A stretch of 31,434 bases of DNA from Nymphaea colorata (lineage: Eukaryota > Streptophyta > Magnoliopsida > Nymphaeales > Nymphaeaceae). Below the pieces are notes generated by a model. The model saw nothing but the letters and a program-made list of their open reading frames with translations. It did no database searches and was not told the DNA's origin. The translations under genes and the position numbers were made by a program. The stretch is from assembly GCF_008831285.2 (NCBI RefSeq), contig NW_022205104.1:1-31434 (forward strand), read 5' to 3'. Shown piece after piece: positions 21,521 to 30,795 of this stretch; position 1 is the first letter of the stretch; every line of letters begins with the position of its first letter.

Positions 21521-21764
21521 ATGATCATCAAGCTGTTCCTCATGGCTTGCTCTGCCTGATCTTCACCCACCAGTCTGAAAAAAGTTACAGTAGGCAGGAA
21601 TTCAAAGAATACCTCGCAAAGAAGGGCATATCAAATCCACACATTCACGCCCATCTGTTCAAGGAGCTGGATGTGAATAAGAATGATATAATGATAGTGA
21701 AGAAGTTTCCAACGGCAAAACCACACCGATCCAGACCTGATTAAGATATACGGAGACCATCATG
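21521..21764 (+). pseudogene. EF-hand secreted-protein gene copy 1, degenerate
   Basis: Starts like the intact copy at 27208 (MIIKLFLMA) but loses frame after nine codons, lacks the whole cysteine-rich segment, and has a damaged calcium loop (DVNKNDIMIV). The C-terminal part is recognisable as FKEYLAKKGISNPHIHAHLF. Not expected to make a functional product. Confidence 0.8.
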
Positions 21765-22140
21765 ATCTTTGATGACCCAATCAATCATCCTAATCATCAC
21801 TATTTTTGCAAAGGCCATTTTAAATACCAATCCATTCAGGCGTAAGCCAGCAATTTATACATTTGATATGCAATCAGGTGAGAGCAAAAGTCTTGCTGAG
21901 GACATTGAATTCCGCGGACAGCATTGATCAAACTATCAAAGCTTGCTCCTTGATTGGTTTCGATGGCCTGGGATTCCAGCAGAGTCTTTCCTTTAGCTTT
22001 CATGGGAAACCCTTAAGCAAATATACGAGTCGCTTCTCAAGCGGCGCCAATCACATACGACTGATCAAACCTCTTCGGAAGAAAGCTGCAGGGATGCATT
22101 CCTCCTTGCGTTTCCGCTTGGCCGCCTTACGCCCTTCTAT

Positions 22141-22372
22141 GAAAGTAGGCGGAAAAATGATGGAGATGGCCGGCGCTCGCCCTCGCTCCTCTTCCGGTTC
22201 GGCCAGTGTCTTTCCTGCTATGGATTGATGTCCTCATATGCCAATATCTCCTCCTTGGAGCCGCACTGGAGCTTCGATTTTACGTGCGGGTTCATGGAAG
22301 CGGATGAGCAGAGGCTGGCGTGCAGTCAGGAGACGCGCGTGTGCACCTGGACCTTCCTTTGACGGCAAGCAT
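22141..22372 (-). pseudogene. Zinc-finger gene fragment, array unit 1
   Basis: Antisense copy resembling the 3' part of the gene at 20246-21004, from just past the finger to its upstream basic region. The finger is ruined: the first Cys and the last His codon are changed and the frame shifts by one base. The copy is clearly richer in G+C than its relative. Confidence 0.65.
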
Positions 22373-22564
22373 ATATATTTTTTGTAAGATATGACCCTCA
22401 TAAGACTCTGGATTCCGACATCTCTCGAGGACTGCATTAATAATGCGCCGTTACTAGGTAGATAAGTGTGTGGTCTCTATCTGAGAAGGGTGGGAAGGAA
22501 CCATTTTCTAATCTTTCCCTTATATCCTTTTCTAAGTTTATTCCTTATAATCAAATCTGCAAAA

Positions 22565-22960
22565 ATGAGCATCAAGCTGTTCCTCATGGCTTTACTCTGC
22601 CTGATCTTCATTCACAGAGCCAAGCAGTTGTTGCGGAGTTGTGACAGTACTTCACACTGCCCAGAGGGTCGCACTGCTTCTTCCTTGTAGTGCTGTGCAA
22701 CTGGATCCTGCAACATCTTTTGCTGCAACTGTGATGGCATTGTAGGTACCCTTCTACCTCATCTGGCAGCAGCTACAGCAAGAAGGGCTTCAGCGATTAC
22801 CTGCTAAGAAGGGCATTTAAAATTCACACATTCAATCCCATCTTTTCAAGGAGCTGGATGTGAATGCGGACGGCTAAATCGATGAAAAAGAAGTTTCGAA
22901 TGGCAAAAACACACCCATTCAAGTGCTGCTCAAGAAATATGGAGACCAGAAATCCTATGA
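22565..22960 (+). pseudogene. EF-hand secreted-protein gene copy 2, frameshifted
   Basis: Keeps the signal peptide (MSIKLFLMALLCLIFIHRAK) and most of the Cys-rich part (CCATGSCNIFCCNCDG), then shifts frame before the EF-hand, which survives only in another frame. Confidence 0.8.
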
Positions 22961-23336
22961 TCTTTGATGACCCAATCAATCATTCTAATTAACACTATTA
23001 TCCATACATAAAGGCAATTTAAAACCAATCCATTCAGGCGTAAGCCAGCAATTATACATTTGATATGCAATCAGGTTGAGAGCAAAAGTCTTGCTGAGGA
23101 CATTGAATTCCGCGACAGCATTGATCAAACTATCAAAGCTTGCTCCTTGATTGGTTTCGATGACCTGGGATTCCAGCAGAGTCTTTCCTTTAGCTTTCAT
23201 GGGAAACCCTTAAGCAAATATACGAGTCGCTTCTCAAGCGGCGCCAATCCACATACACTGATCAAACCTCTTCGGAAGAAAGCTGCAGGGATGCATTCCT
23301 CCTTGCGTTTCCGCTTGGCCGCCTTACGCCCTTCCA

Positions 23337-23562
23337 TGAAAGTAGGCGGAAAAATGAGGATATGGCCGGCGCTCGCCCTCGCTCCTCTTCCGGTTCGGCC
23401 AGTGTCTTTCCTGCTATGGATTGTTGTCCTCATATGCCAATATCCCTCCTTGGAGCCGCACTGGAGCTTCGATTTTACGTGCGGGTTCATGGAAGCGGAT
23501 GAGCAGTAGGCTGGCGTGCAGTCAGGAGACGCGGTGTGCACCTGGCCTTCCTTTGACGGCAA
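23337..23562 (-). pseudogene. Zinc-finger gene fragment, array unit 2
   Basis: Same antisense fragment as in unit 1. In one frame it still reads CTPAYCSSASMNPHVKSKL, clearly related to CRLAYHSSVSMNQHIKSKH, but without a complete set of zinc ligands. Confidence 0.65.
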
Positions 23563-23756
23563 CATATATATTTTTTGTAAGATATGACCCTCATAAGACT
23601 CTGGATTCCGACATCTCTCGAGGACTGCATTAATAATGCGCCGTTACTAGGTAGATAAGTGTGTGGTCTCTCACTGAGAAGGGTGGGAAGGAACCATTTT
23701 CTAATCTTTCCCTTATATCTTTTCTAAGTTTATTCCTTATAATCAAATCTGCAAAA

Positions 23757-24158
23757 ATGAGCATCAAGCTGTTCCTCATGGCTTACTCTGCCTGATCTTC
23801 ATTCACAGAGCCAAGCAGTTGTGCGGAAGTTGTGACAGTACTTCACACTGCCAGATGGGTCGCACTGCTTCTCACCTTTTAGTGCTGTGCAACTCATCCT
23901 GCAACATCTTTTGCTGCAACTGTGATGGCCATTGTAGGACGGCGTCTGTAGCTTAATAAGTGAGAAGCTTTAGCAAGAAGGGCTTCGGTGCATACCTCGC
24001 GAAGCTAGGCTATTTGAATCCTGATCTTCATGACCACCTGTTCAAGGAGCTGGATGTGAATGGGGACGGCTAAATCGAAGGCAAAGAAGTTTAAGACGGC
24101 ACAAACACACCGATTGAAAAGCTAATCTTGAAATACGGAATCCGAAAATCCCATCATG
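23757..24158 (+). pseudogene. EF-hand secreted-protein gene copy 3, frameshifted
   Basis: One base is missing in the signal-peptide region (TGA after about 12 codons), with more indels later. The loop region still reads DVNGDGEIEGKEV in one frame, a good EF-hand loop with Glu at position 12. The Cys-rich part ends with the CRTASVAEE junction shared only with the intact copy. Confidence 0.8.
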
Positions 24159-24532
24159 ATCTTTGATGACCCAATCAATCATCCTAATCATCACTATTTT
24201 TGCAAAGGCCATTTTAATAGAAATCCATTCAGGCGTAAGCCAGCCATTATACATTTGATATGCAATCAGGTTGAGAGCAAAAGTCTTGCTGAGGACATTG
24301 AATTCCGCGGACAGCATTGATCAAACTATCAAAGCTTGCTCCTTGATTGGTTTCGATGACCTGGGATTCCAGCAGAGTCTTTCCTTTAGCTTTCATGGGA
24401 AACCCTTAAGCAAATATACGAGTCGCTTCTCAAGCGGCGCCAATCACATACGACTGATCAAACCTCTTCGAAGAAAGCTGCAGGGATGCATTCCTCCTTG
24501 CGTTTCCGCTTGGCCGCCTTACGCCCTTCCAT

Positions 24533-24758
24533 GAAAGTAGGCGGAAAAATGATGGAGATGGCCGGCGCTCGCCCTCGCTCCTCTTCCGGTTCGGCCAGTG
24601 CTTTCCTGCTATGGATTGTTGTCCTCATATGCCAATCTATCCTCCTTGGAGCCGCACTGGAGCTTCGATTTTACGTGCGGGTTCATGGAAGCGGATGAGC
24701 AGTAGGCTGGCGTGCAGTCAGGAGACGCGGTGTGCACCTGGCCTTCCTTTGACGGCAA
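24533..24758 (-). pseudogene. Zinc-finger gene fragment, array unit 3
   Basis: Third antisense fragment, almost identical to the one in unit 2. Confidence 0.65.
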
Positions 24759-24955
24759 CATATATATTTTTTGTAAGATATGAACCCTCATAAGACTCTG
24801 GATTCCGACATCTTCTCGAGGACTGCATTAATAATGCGCCGTTACTAGGTAGATAAGGTGTGGTCTCTCACCTGAGAAGGGTGGGAAGGAACCATTTTCT
24901 AATCTTTCCCTTATATCCTTTTCTAAGTTTATTCCTTATAATCAAATCTGCAAAA

Positions 24956-25352
24956 ATGAGCATCAAGCTGTTCCTCATGGCCTTACTCTGCCTGATCTTC
25001 ATTCACAGAGCCAAGCAGTATGCTGCGCCGTTGTGGCAGTGACTCCCAGTGCCAGAGGGTCTGCATTGCTTCGGCAATGTTGAGTGTGTGCAACTGGATC
25101 CTGCAACATCTTTTGCTGCAACTGTGATGGCCATTGTAGGTACCCTTCTACACGTCTGAGAGAAGCTACAGCAAGAAGGGCCTCAGAGATACCTCGCAAA
25201 TAAGGGCGTCAAGAATTCAGATATTGTTGACCATTTGTTTAAGGAGCTCGATCGAATGGAAATGACAAATTGATGGCAATGAAATTTCGAATGGCAAAAA
25301 CACACCAATCCCAGAGCTGATTAAGATTACGGAGACCATAATCCCATCATGA
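24956..25352 (+). pseudogene. EF-hand secreted-protein gene copy 4, frameshifted
   Basis: Signal peptide intact (MSIKLFLMALLCLIFIHRAK), then a changed Cys-rich start running into TGA about 27 codons in; the EF-hand part persists in other frames with further indels. Confidence 0.8.
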
Positions 25353-25578
25353 TCTTTGATGACCAATCAATCATCCTAATATCACTATTTTTGCAAAGGC
25401 ATTGTTAAATAGCAATCCATTCAGGCATAAGCCAGCATTCATACATTTGATATGCAATCAGGTTCAGAGCAAAAGCCTTGCTGAGGAATTGAATTCGCAT
25501 ACAGCATTGATCAAACTATCAAAAATTTCCTATTTATATGTTTCGATGGTTTGAGATTCTAATATAATCCTTCCATTA

Positions 25579-26631
25579 GCTTTCCTCCTCATTTTCTCGC
25601 TTCGGTAAAGACTGCAACTCAACTCAAGGCTTCGGCTTCGACTCTAGAATATCGTAAGCACATTTCGGTTGCGTCCAATCGATCGATTAATTCGATCTTG
25701 AGCAAAGCTGCCTGCTCAGGCTAAAGGCCCAAAGGCAAAAGGTAGGTTTTCTTTGACTCAGATCGAGGAGCTGACCAAGCTTTACCAAGAAAGCTAACGT
25801 GAGCTCACGAAGAAGGCGGAGAAAGAGAAGAAAATGAAAGAATAGATCTAACACCTCTCAGAAGCCTCGGCCTTCAAGCAAGAATGGGAAACGCTTAAGC
25901 GAATGTACGATTCCCTTCTCAAGAAGCATCAATCCACCTAAGACTAATTAAACGCCCTCAAAAGATAATTGCAGACTTTTTCCATTTCCAGTTCCGATGA
26001 TTCATAACAGCTTAAGAATGAAATCAAGTATCTTAAAGAGCAAAGAATGCTTTCACATGCTCACTGGGAATCTATCGTCTCAGATAAAGAAGAGCAAATA
26101 AAAAAATAAGGAAGAATTGCACAAGAAAGATAATATTAACTCTGTGAAAGGATAAGAACCTTAACTGAACAAATAGAAACCCTCAAAGAGGCTCTGAACG
26201 AAAGATAACATTAGTTTGATAACAGAAAAGAAGAGTTTAGACAATAACTAACAGTCAGAGAAGAAGATCTTCTATCCTTCTAAAAGGTCGTAGAGTCGTT
26301 TAAAAGACAAAACAATGAATACAAAGCAAAGATCATAAGCATTCAGGATACCTTTTAGAAGGAAAAGTCTCAGTATCTATAGGCCATCGGCCAACTGAAG
26401 GCTCAAATAAAGATGTGCAAGAAGGATCAAGCGTAAAAATAAAACTAAATTTATGAGTTTAAGGAAATGATCAAGAAGTGTGATACCAAGAACCAGGCTT
26501 TGGAGTCAACAGTAACCTCTCTTAAGTCGAATCTCAAGAAATATAAGGTCAATACAGATACTAGTTTGAAGAAAATGACTACAGGTAGCTAGGAAGAGCG
26601 AGCAAAGCTAGAATTATTCATCCACGAGCTA
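25579..26631 (+). pseudogene. Coiled-coil gene copy, no start codon and cut at the 3' end
   Basis: About 1.05 kb nearly identical to 27798-28855, including the 20-nt intron. The ATG of the intact copy is lost by a one-base deletion (ATTAGC instead of ATTATGC, about 25576), and at 26631, after the codons for LFIHEL, the sequence switches abruptly to zinc-finger exon 1 antisense. The frame otherwise stays open, so the copy is young; both ends make it a likely pseudogene unless another start is used. Confidence 0.75.
25742..25761 (+). other. 20-nt intron in coiled-coil pseudogene copy
   Basis: GTAGGTTTTCTTTGACTCAG, identical to the intron in the intact copy at 27963-27982. Confidence 0.75.
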
Positions 26632-26688
26632 CACTTGGCTGTACATCATTTGCCAAGTGGTGGCCTGCTGGGGCTGATAATTCATCAT
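26632..26688 (-). pseudogene. Duplicated zinc-finger exon 1, truncated
   Basis: Repeats the first exon of the zinc-finger gene from its tandem ATGs (26688) to just before its intron, where it is fused to the coiled-coil copy. The finger-coding exon is absent. Confidence 0.75.
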
Positions 26689-27207
26689 ATTCAAAATTAT
26701 TATTAAAAATCTTACTAAAATAGGAATAATTGGCAAAAAATGAGAAAAGCAAAGCCTGATTTGAAATCTTCTTGATTAAGATCAGTATATTTCTCTGCGT
26801 TTTAGAAGGTTTTATGCACGGATTTAATGAAACGTTCATTTTGATTGGCATGACAAAGACTTGAGGAAAAATGTAATTTTTATCTGGTAAAATACAATAG
26901 AAAAACACTTATAAGAAAATTCTTTGCCCAAAAAACTTCATAGATTCGAGAATTAAGACGGAGAAAGCTAAAGTTAATATGATTATTGCTACGATACGTT
27001 TGTGAAATGATATCTAAAGTAAGAGAGTATTAAGTAAGCTATAGTGTTCGAGATTTCTATATTTCCTTAACAGTTGCATGGACGATACGCCGTTACTAGG
27101 TAGATAAATGTGTGATCTCTTGTCTGAGAAGGGTGGGAAGGAACCATTTTCTAATCTTTACTTTAAATGCTTTTCTAAGTTTATTCCTTATAATCAAATC
27201 AACAAAA

Positions 27208-27597
27208 ATGAGCATCAAGTTGTTCCTCATGGCTTTACTCTGCCTGATCTTCATTCACAGAGTCCAAGCAGAATGTTGCGGAAGTTGTGACAGTACTTCA
27301 TAATGTGATGATGCGTGGCACTGCTCCTCAACTGGCTCATGCAACATCTTTTGCTGCAACTGTGATGGTGATTGTAGGACGGCGTCTGTAGCTTAATAAG
27401 TGAGAAGCTTTAGCAAGAAGGGCTTCAGCGACTACCTCAATAAGAAGGGGATTAAGAATTCACACATTCAATCCCATATTTTCAAGGAGCTGGATATGAA
27501 TGCGGACGGCTAAATTGACGGCAATTAAATTTCGAATGGCAAAAACACGCCCGTTCCAGTGCTGCTCAAGAAATATGGAAACCATAAATCCAAATGA
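27208..27597 (+). CDS. Secreted Cys-rich EF-hand protein (intact copy)
   Basis: The only undamaged copy: 129 residues and TGA. A signal peptide MSIKLFLMALLCLIFIHRVQ precedes a cysteine-rich segment of about 45 residues (ECCGSCDSTSECDD, CSSTGSCNIFCCNCDGDC; 12 cysteines including two CC pairs), then an EF-hand: helix around GFSDYLNKKGIKN, loop D-M-N-A-D-G-E-I-D-G-N-E with acidic residues at positions 1, 3, 5, 9 and 12, and a Lys-rich tail. Loop positions 7 and 12 are TAA. Position 12 must be Glu for a bidentate calcium ligand, and Glu is what the peritrich code gives. Likely secreted or vesicle-stored with calcium binding and disulfides. The single visible EF-hand suggests a partner or dimer. 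Function unknown. Confidence 0.82.
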
Positions 27598-27797
27598 TCT
27601 CTGATGACCCAATCAATCATCCTAATCATTACTATTTTTGCAAAGGCCATTCAGGCATAAACCAGCCATTCATAGATTTGATATGCAATGAGATTCAGAG
27701 TAAAGGCATTGCTGAGGACATCAGCATTGATCAAACTATCAAAAATATCCTATTTATATGTTTCGATGGTTTGAGATTCTAATATAATCCTTCCATT

Positions 27798-29026
27798 ATG
27801 CTTTCCTCCTCATTTTCTCGCTTCGGTAAAGACACCAACTCAACTCTAGGCTTCGGCTTCGACTCTAGAATATCGTAAGCTAATTTCGGTTGCGTCCAAT
27901 CAATCGATTAATTCGATCTTGAGCAAAGCTGCCTGCTCAGGCTAAAGGCCCAAAGGCAAAAGGTAGGTTTTCTTTGACTCAGATCGAGGAGCTGACCAAG
28001 CTTTACCAAGAAAGCTAACGTGAGCTCACGAAGAAGGCGGAGAAAGAGAAGAAAATGAAAGAATAGATCTAACACCTCTCAGAAGCCTCGGCCTTCAAGC
28101 AAGAATGGGAAACGCTTAAGCGAATGTACGATTCCCTTCTCAAGAAGCATCAATCCACCTAAGACTAATTAAACGCCCTCAAAAGATAATTGCAGACTTT
28201 TTCCATTTCCAGTTCCGATGATTCATAACAGCTTAAGAATGAAATCAAGTATCTTAAAGAGCAAAGAATGCTTTCACATGCTCACTGGGAATCTATCGTC
28301 TCAGATAAAGAAGAGCAAATAAAAAAATAAGGAAGAATTGCACAAGAAAGATAATATTAACTCTGTGAAAGGATAAGAACCTTAACTGAACAAATAGAAA
28401 CCCTCAAAGAGGCTCTGAACGAAAGATAACATTAGTTTGATAGCAGAAAAGAAGAGTTTAGACAATAACTAACAGTCAGAGAAGAAGATCTTCTATCATT
28501 CTAAAAGGTCGTAGAGTCGTTTAAAAGACAAAACAATGAATACAAAGCAAAGATCATAAGCATTCAGGACACCTTTTAGAAGGAAAAGTCTCAGTATCTA
28601 TAGGCCATCGGCCAACTGAAGGCTCAAATAAAGATGTGCAAGAAGGATCAAGCGTAAAAATAAAACTAAATTTATGAGTTTAAGGAAATGATCAAGAAGT
28701 GTGATACCAAGAACCAGGCTTTGGAGTCAACAGTAACCTCTCTTAAGTCGAATCTCAAGAAATATAAGGTCAATACAGATACTAGTTTGAAGAAAATGAC
28801 TACATGTAGCTAGGAAGAGCGAGCAAAGCTAGAATTATTCATCCACGAGCTAAAATCTGAGCTGGAAGAGCAAATGCAAGAGAAAGCTACCCTTTTTGCA
28901 GAAGTTAAGAGGTTAAAGGGATTCCTTGAGCGAAGGGATCAGCAAGAAAAGCAAAGAAAACTGCTTCTGATGACTGAGTTTCGCTAAATCGACAAAATGT
29001 AAAAGATAGTAAATAAGATCATTTGA
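27798..29026 (+). CDS. Coiled-coil protein, 402 residues (intact copy)
   Basis: With the 20-nt intron at 27963-27982 removed, the interval is exactly 403 codons with TGA 29024-29026. A short N-terminal head (MLSSSFSRFGKDTNSTLGF) is followed by nearly continuous coiled coil: IEELTKLYQESERELTKK, WETLKRMYDSLLKKHQSTED, ERIRTLTEQIETLKEALNER, KEEFREELTVREEDLLSF and FIHELKSELEEQMQEK. About two dozen TAA/TAG codons fall mostly in heptad positions suited to Glu. Similar in style to ciliate basal-body or cortical coiled-coil proteins, but no family can be named. A truncated near-identical copy is at 25579-26631, and remnants of its 5' end and middle lie in array units 1-3. Confidence 0.82.
27963..27982 (+). 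other. 20-nt intron in coiled-coil gene
   Basis: GTAGGTTTTCTTTGACTCAG; contains an in-frame TGA if retained. Excision joins RLKAQRQK to IEELTKLYQE. Confidence 0.88.
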
Positions 29027-29071
29027 TTCACTTATCCTTCATTATTAGATAATCAAGATCTCATAATTAGA

Positions 29072-29320
29072 ATGAGCAAACTGTTTGATAGATATAAAAA
29101 AGATTTGCACTCCATGATGAAAATTAAAAAAAAATGTAAAAAGATTTTGCTCTTTAAGGCTTTTGATTCCTTTTACTCCAAACGACTTCACGATAAAACT
29201 AGGTGTAAAGGACGGTATAAAGGATTATTTGGCTTACTTATCATCCATTATTAAATTTAAGATAATAATATCACTCATGAGGGCCATAACAAGAATAAGA
29301 AACCTGATGCATACTCTTGA
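29072..29320 (+). CDS. Small basic ORF upstream of the reductase, doubtful
   Basis: 82 codons from ATG 29072 (MSKLFDRYKKDLHSMMKIKK) to TGA 29318-29320, very rich in Lys and overlapping the start of the aldo-keto reductase in another frame. It could be a short gene, a 5' exon of the reductase, or chance. No family recognised. Confidence 0.3.
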
Positions 29321-30496
29321 AACTAAGATATAGGCTAACTAGCATCAGCGCAAGGATGTCTTCCAAAAGATCGCAAATAACAACTAACGCGTTCCTCTTA
29401 AAGGCAGTTATGATCAATCCGGCTTCAGAGCATACTTTAATAAGAATCGCACAAGCCACTTTAAACCCCTCCTCACTGACGCTACAGTGAAGGTCTCTGC
29501 GATAGGAGCAGGCACCTACAAGGGCTCTCTTGACGAAAAAGATGACCTCAAGATGTTCAATGGACTTGTTGACTCACTCAACAATGGCTGCAATGTTCTC
29601 GATTCTTGCAGAAACTTCAGAGGAGGACGCTCGGAAATCATTGCGGGGCACGCTCTTAACTATCTCATTAATGAATAAGGTTACGCAAGGAACAATTTCT
29701 TCCTTAGCAGCAAAGCAGGATACGTAAGAGATAATTTACCATCTAATATTGATGCTTCAGAAGTGGTAAACGATCATTGCATCCATCCAAGCTTCCTAAA
29801 AGCGGAACTATAGCAATCACTTAAGCATTTCGGTGTATAGACTCTAGACGTGTACTTTCTCAATAATTTTGCAGAAAGTCAGAAGTATAAATGCCATAAT
29901 GTAGGGAATAAATCGATGAGAAAGTATTCAATTCACGTCTAGAGAATGCTTTCCGGTTCTTAGAAGAGGCTAGGGCTGCTGGAAAGATCAAATCTTATGG
30001 ATTGTCGTCATGGCAAAGCTTCAGGTTGCCCTAAGGAGAGAAAAATCACGTCAATCTTGAAAAAGTGTTAAAATTAGCTGAGAAAGTAGGAGGAAAAAGT
30101 CATGGCTTCAGATATGTGCAAATGCCAATTAACATCTTGATGCCTGAAGCCTTTGCCTAGCAATACATAAGCGGTCAATCCTTCCTTGCAGTGGCAGAAT
30201 AACTGAAGATAAACGTAATCTCAAACAGTCCTCTTCTCTCAGGGTCGCTAATCAACATCCCAATGCCCTCCAACCTCCTAAAGTGCAACAACAATGGAGC
30301 CAAGCATCTGCAACTCATCCGTTCAATCCCCTCAAAAGCTTTAGTTTGCACTCTCGTCGGCCAAAAACTCAATCGTCACGTAAAGAAAAACCTCTAAGTG
30401 CTATCGGTGCCTCCTCTAGATGAGGGTGAATGGTTGAGCGTATTCGTGCCATCCAATTAAGCAAAAGCGCCTGAGGAATAGCGTGAAACTTTATGA
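29277..30496 (+). CDS. Aldo/keto reductase family protein
   Basis: With a 20-nt intron (29885-29904) removed this is 400 codons ending in TGA 30494-30496. AKR barrel motifs in order: VSAIGAGTYKGS, NVLDSCRNFRGGRSE (family Asp-Thr-Ala-x-x-Tyr-x-x-Gly-x-SE site), FFLSSKAGYV with the catalytic-type Lys, ELEQSLKHFGVETLDVYFLN, FLEEARAAGKIKSYGLSSW, FRYVQMPINILMPEAFAE and INVISNSPLLSG. Usual role: NAD(P)H-dependent carbonyl reduction. Two catalytic positions look changed: Phe (about residue 114) where Tyr is usual and Asn (about 196) where the D-x-Y-x-L-H-N His is usual; Asp109 and Lys146 are kept. TAG at 29838-29840 gives the conserved Glu of G-V-E-T. The ATG at 29277 gives an N-terminal extension of about 75 residues; a later start is possible. 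Confidence 0.9.
29885..29904 (+). other. 20-nt intron in aldo/keto reductase gene
   Basis: GTATAAATGCCATAATGTAG. Excision joins LNNFAESQK to EEIDEKVFNSRLENAFRF, restoring one frame over the whole gene. Confidence 0.85.
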
Positions 30497-30795
30497 TTGT
30501 ATTCTATTGTATACTTTTATGTTTGCCGCCATGCCGTCTACCATCCCACCCCATCTTAAATGTTTGCTTATTTTTAACAAAAAGGATACGCTCCTTAACT
30601 CATGGACCTCGTACGAAAAGGAAAAGTAGCTTCGTGGAAGAAACTCATGCACTTTTTCTCATGATTCTCAACCGTAGCTCTTTTCCAAGGCATTTGAAGC
30701 CTTATCCCTTATGGGAAGGAAGTTTATCACCCTTGAAGAAGGGCAGAGTCATAAAAAAGATGATTTTTTTGAATATTGGGATTCAAAGTAAATCA
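30497..30795. other. Convergent intergenic region, 299 bases
   Basis: Lies between the stop codons of the reductase and uS8. Frames are open in places but nothing reads as protein, and I see no tRNA or repeat. It presumably contains two 3' UTRs. Confidence 0.5.

Larger units (their letters stand above)
21402..25352 (+). repeat. Composite tandem array, about four units of 1.04-1.2 kb
   Basis: Units start at the shared leader (GCGCCGTTACTAGG) at 21402, 22445, 23638 and 24836. Each of the first three contains leader, degenerate EF-hand gene, a shared 3' flank, a short piece of the coiled-coil gene with its middle missing (near 22000, 23190 and 24385), and an antisense GC-rich piece resembling the zinc-finger 3' end. 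The fourth unit instead continues into a near full-length coiled-coil copy. Units 2 and 3 are about 1.19 kb and nearly identical apart from one-base indels; unit 1 is about 1.04 kb because its EF-hand gene lacks the Cys-rich part. Confidence 0.85.

Noticed and set aside
22234-24791. Short open frames on both strands in the array (for instance around 22080-22230 and 23200-23560)
   Set aside because: They are recurring by-products of the GC-rich zinc-finger fragment and differ between units through one-base indels.
21402-25352. CRISPR array or transposon for the 1.2-kb repeats
   Set aside because: Units are gene-sized and chimeric, without short repeat/spacer pattern, transposase or terminal inverted repeats.
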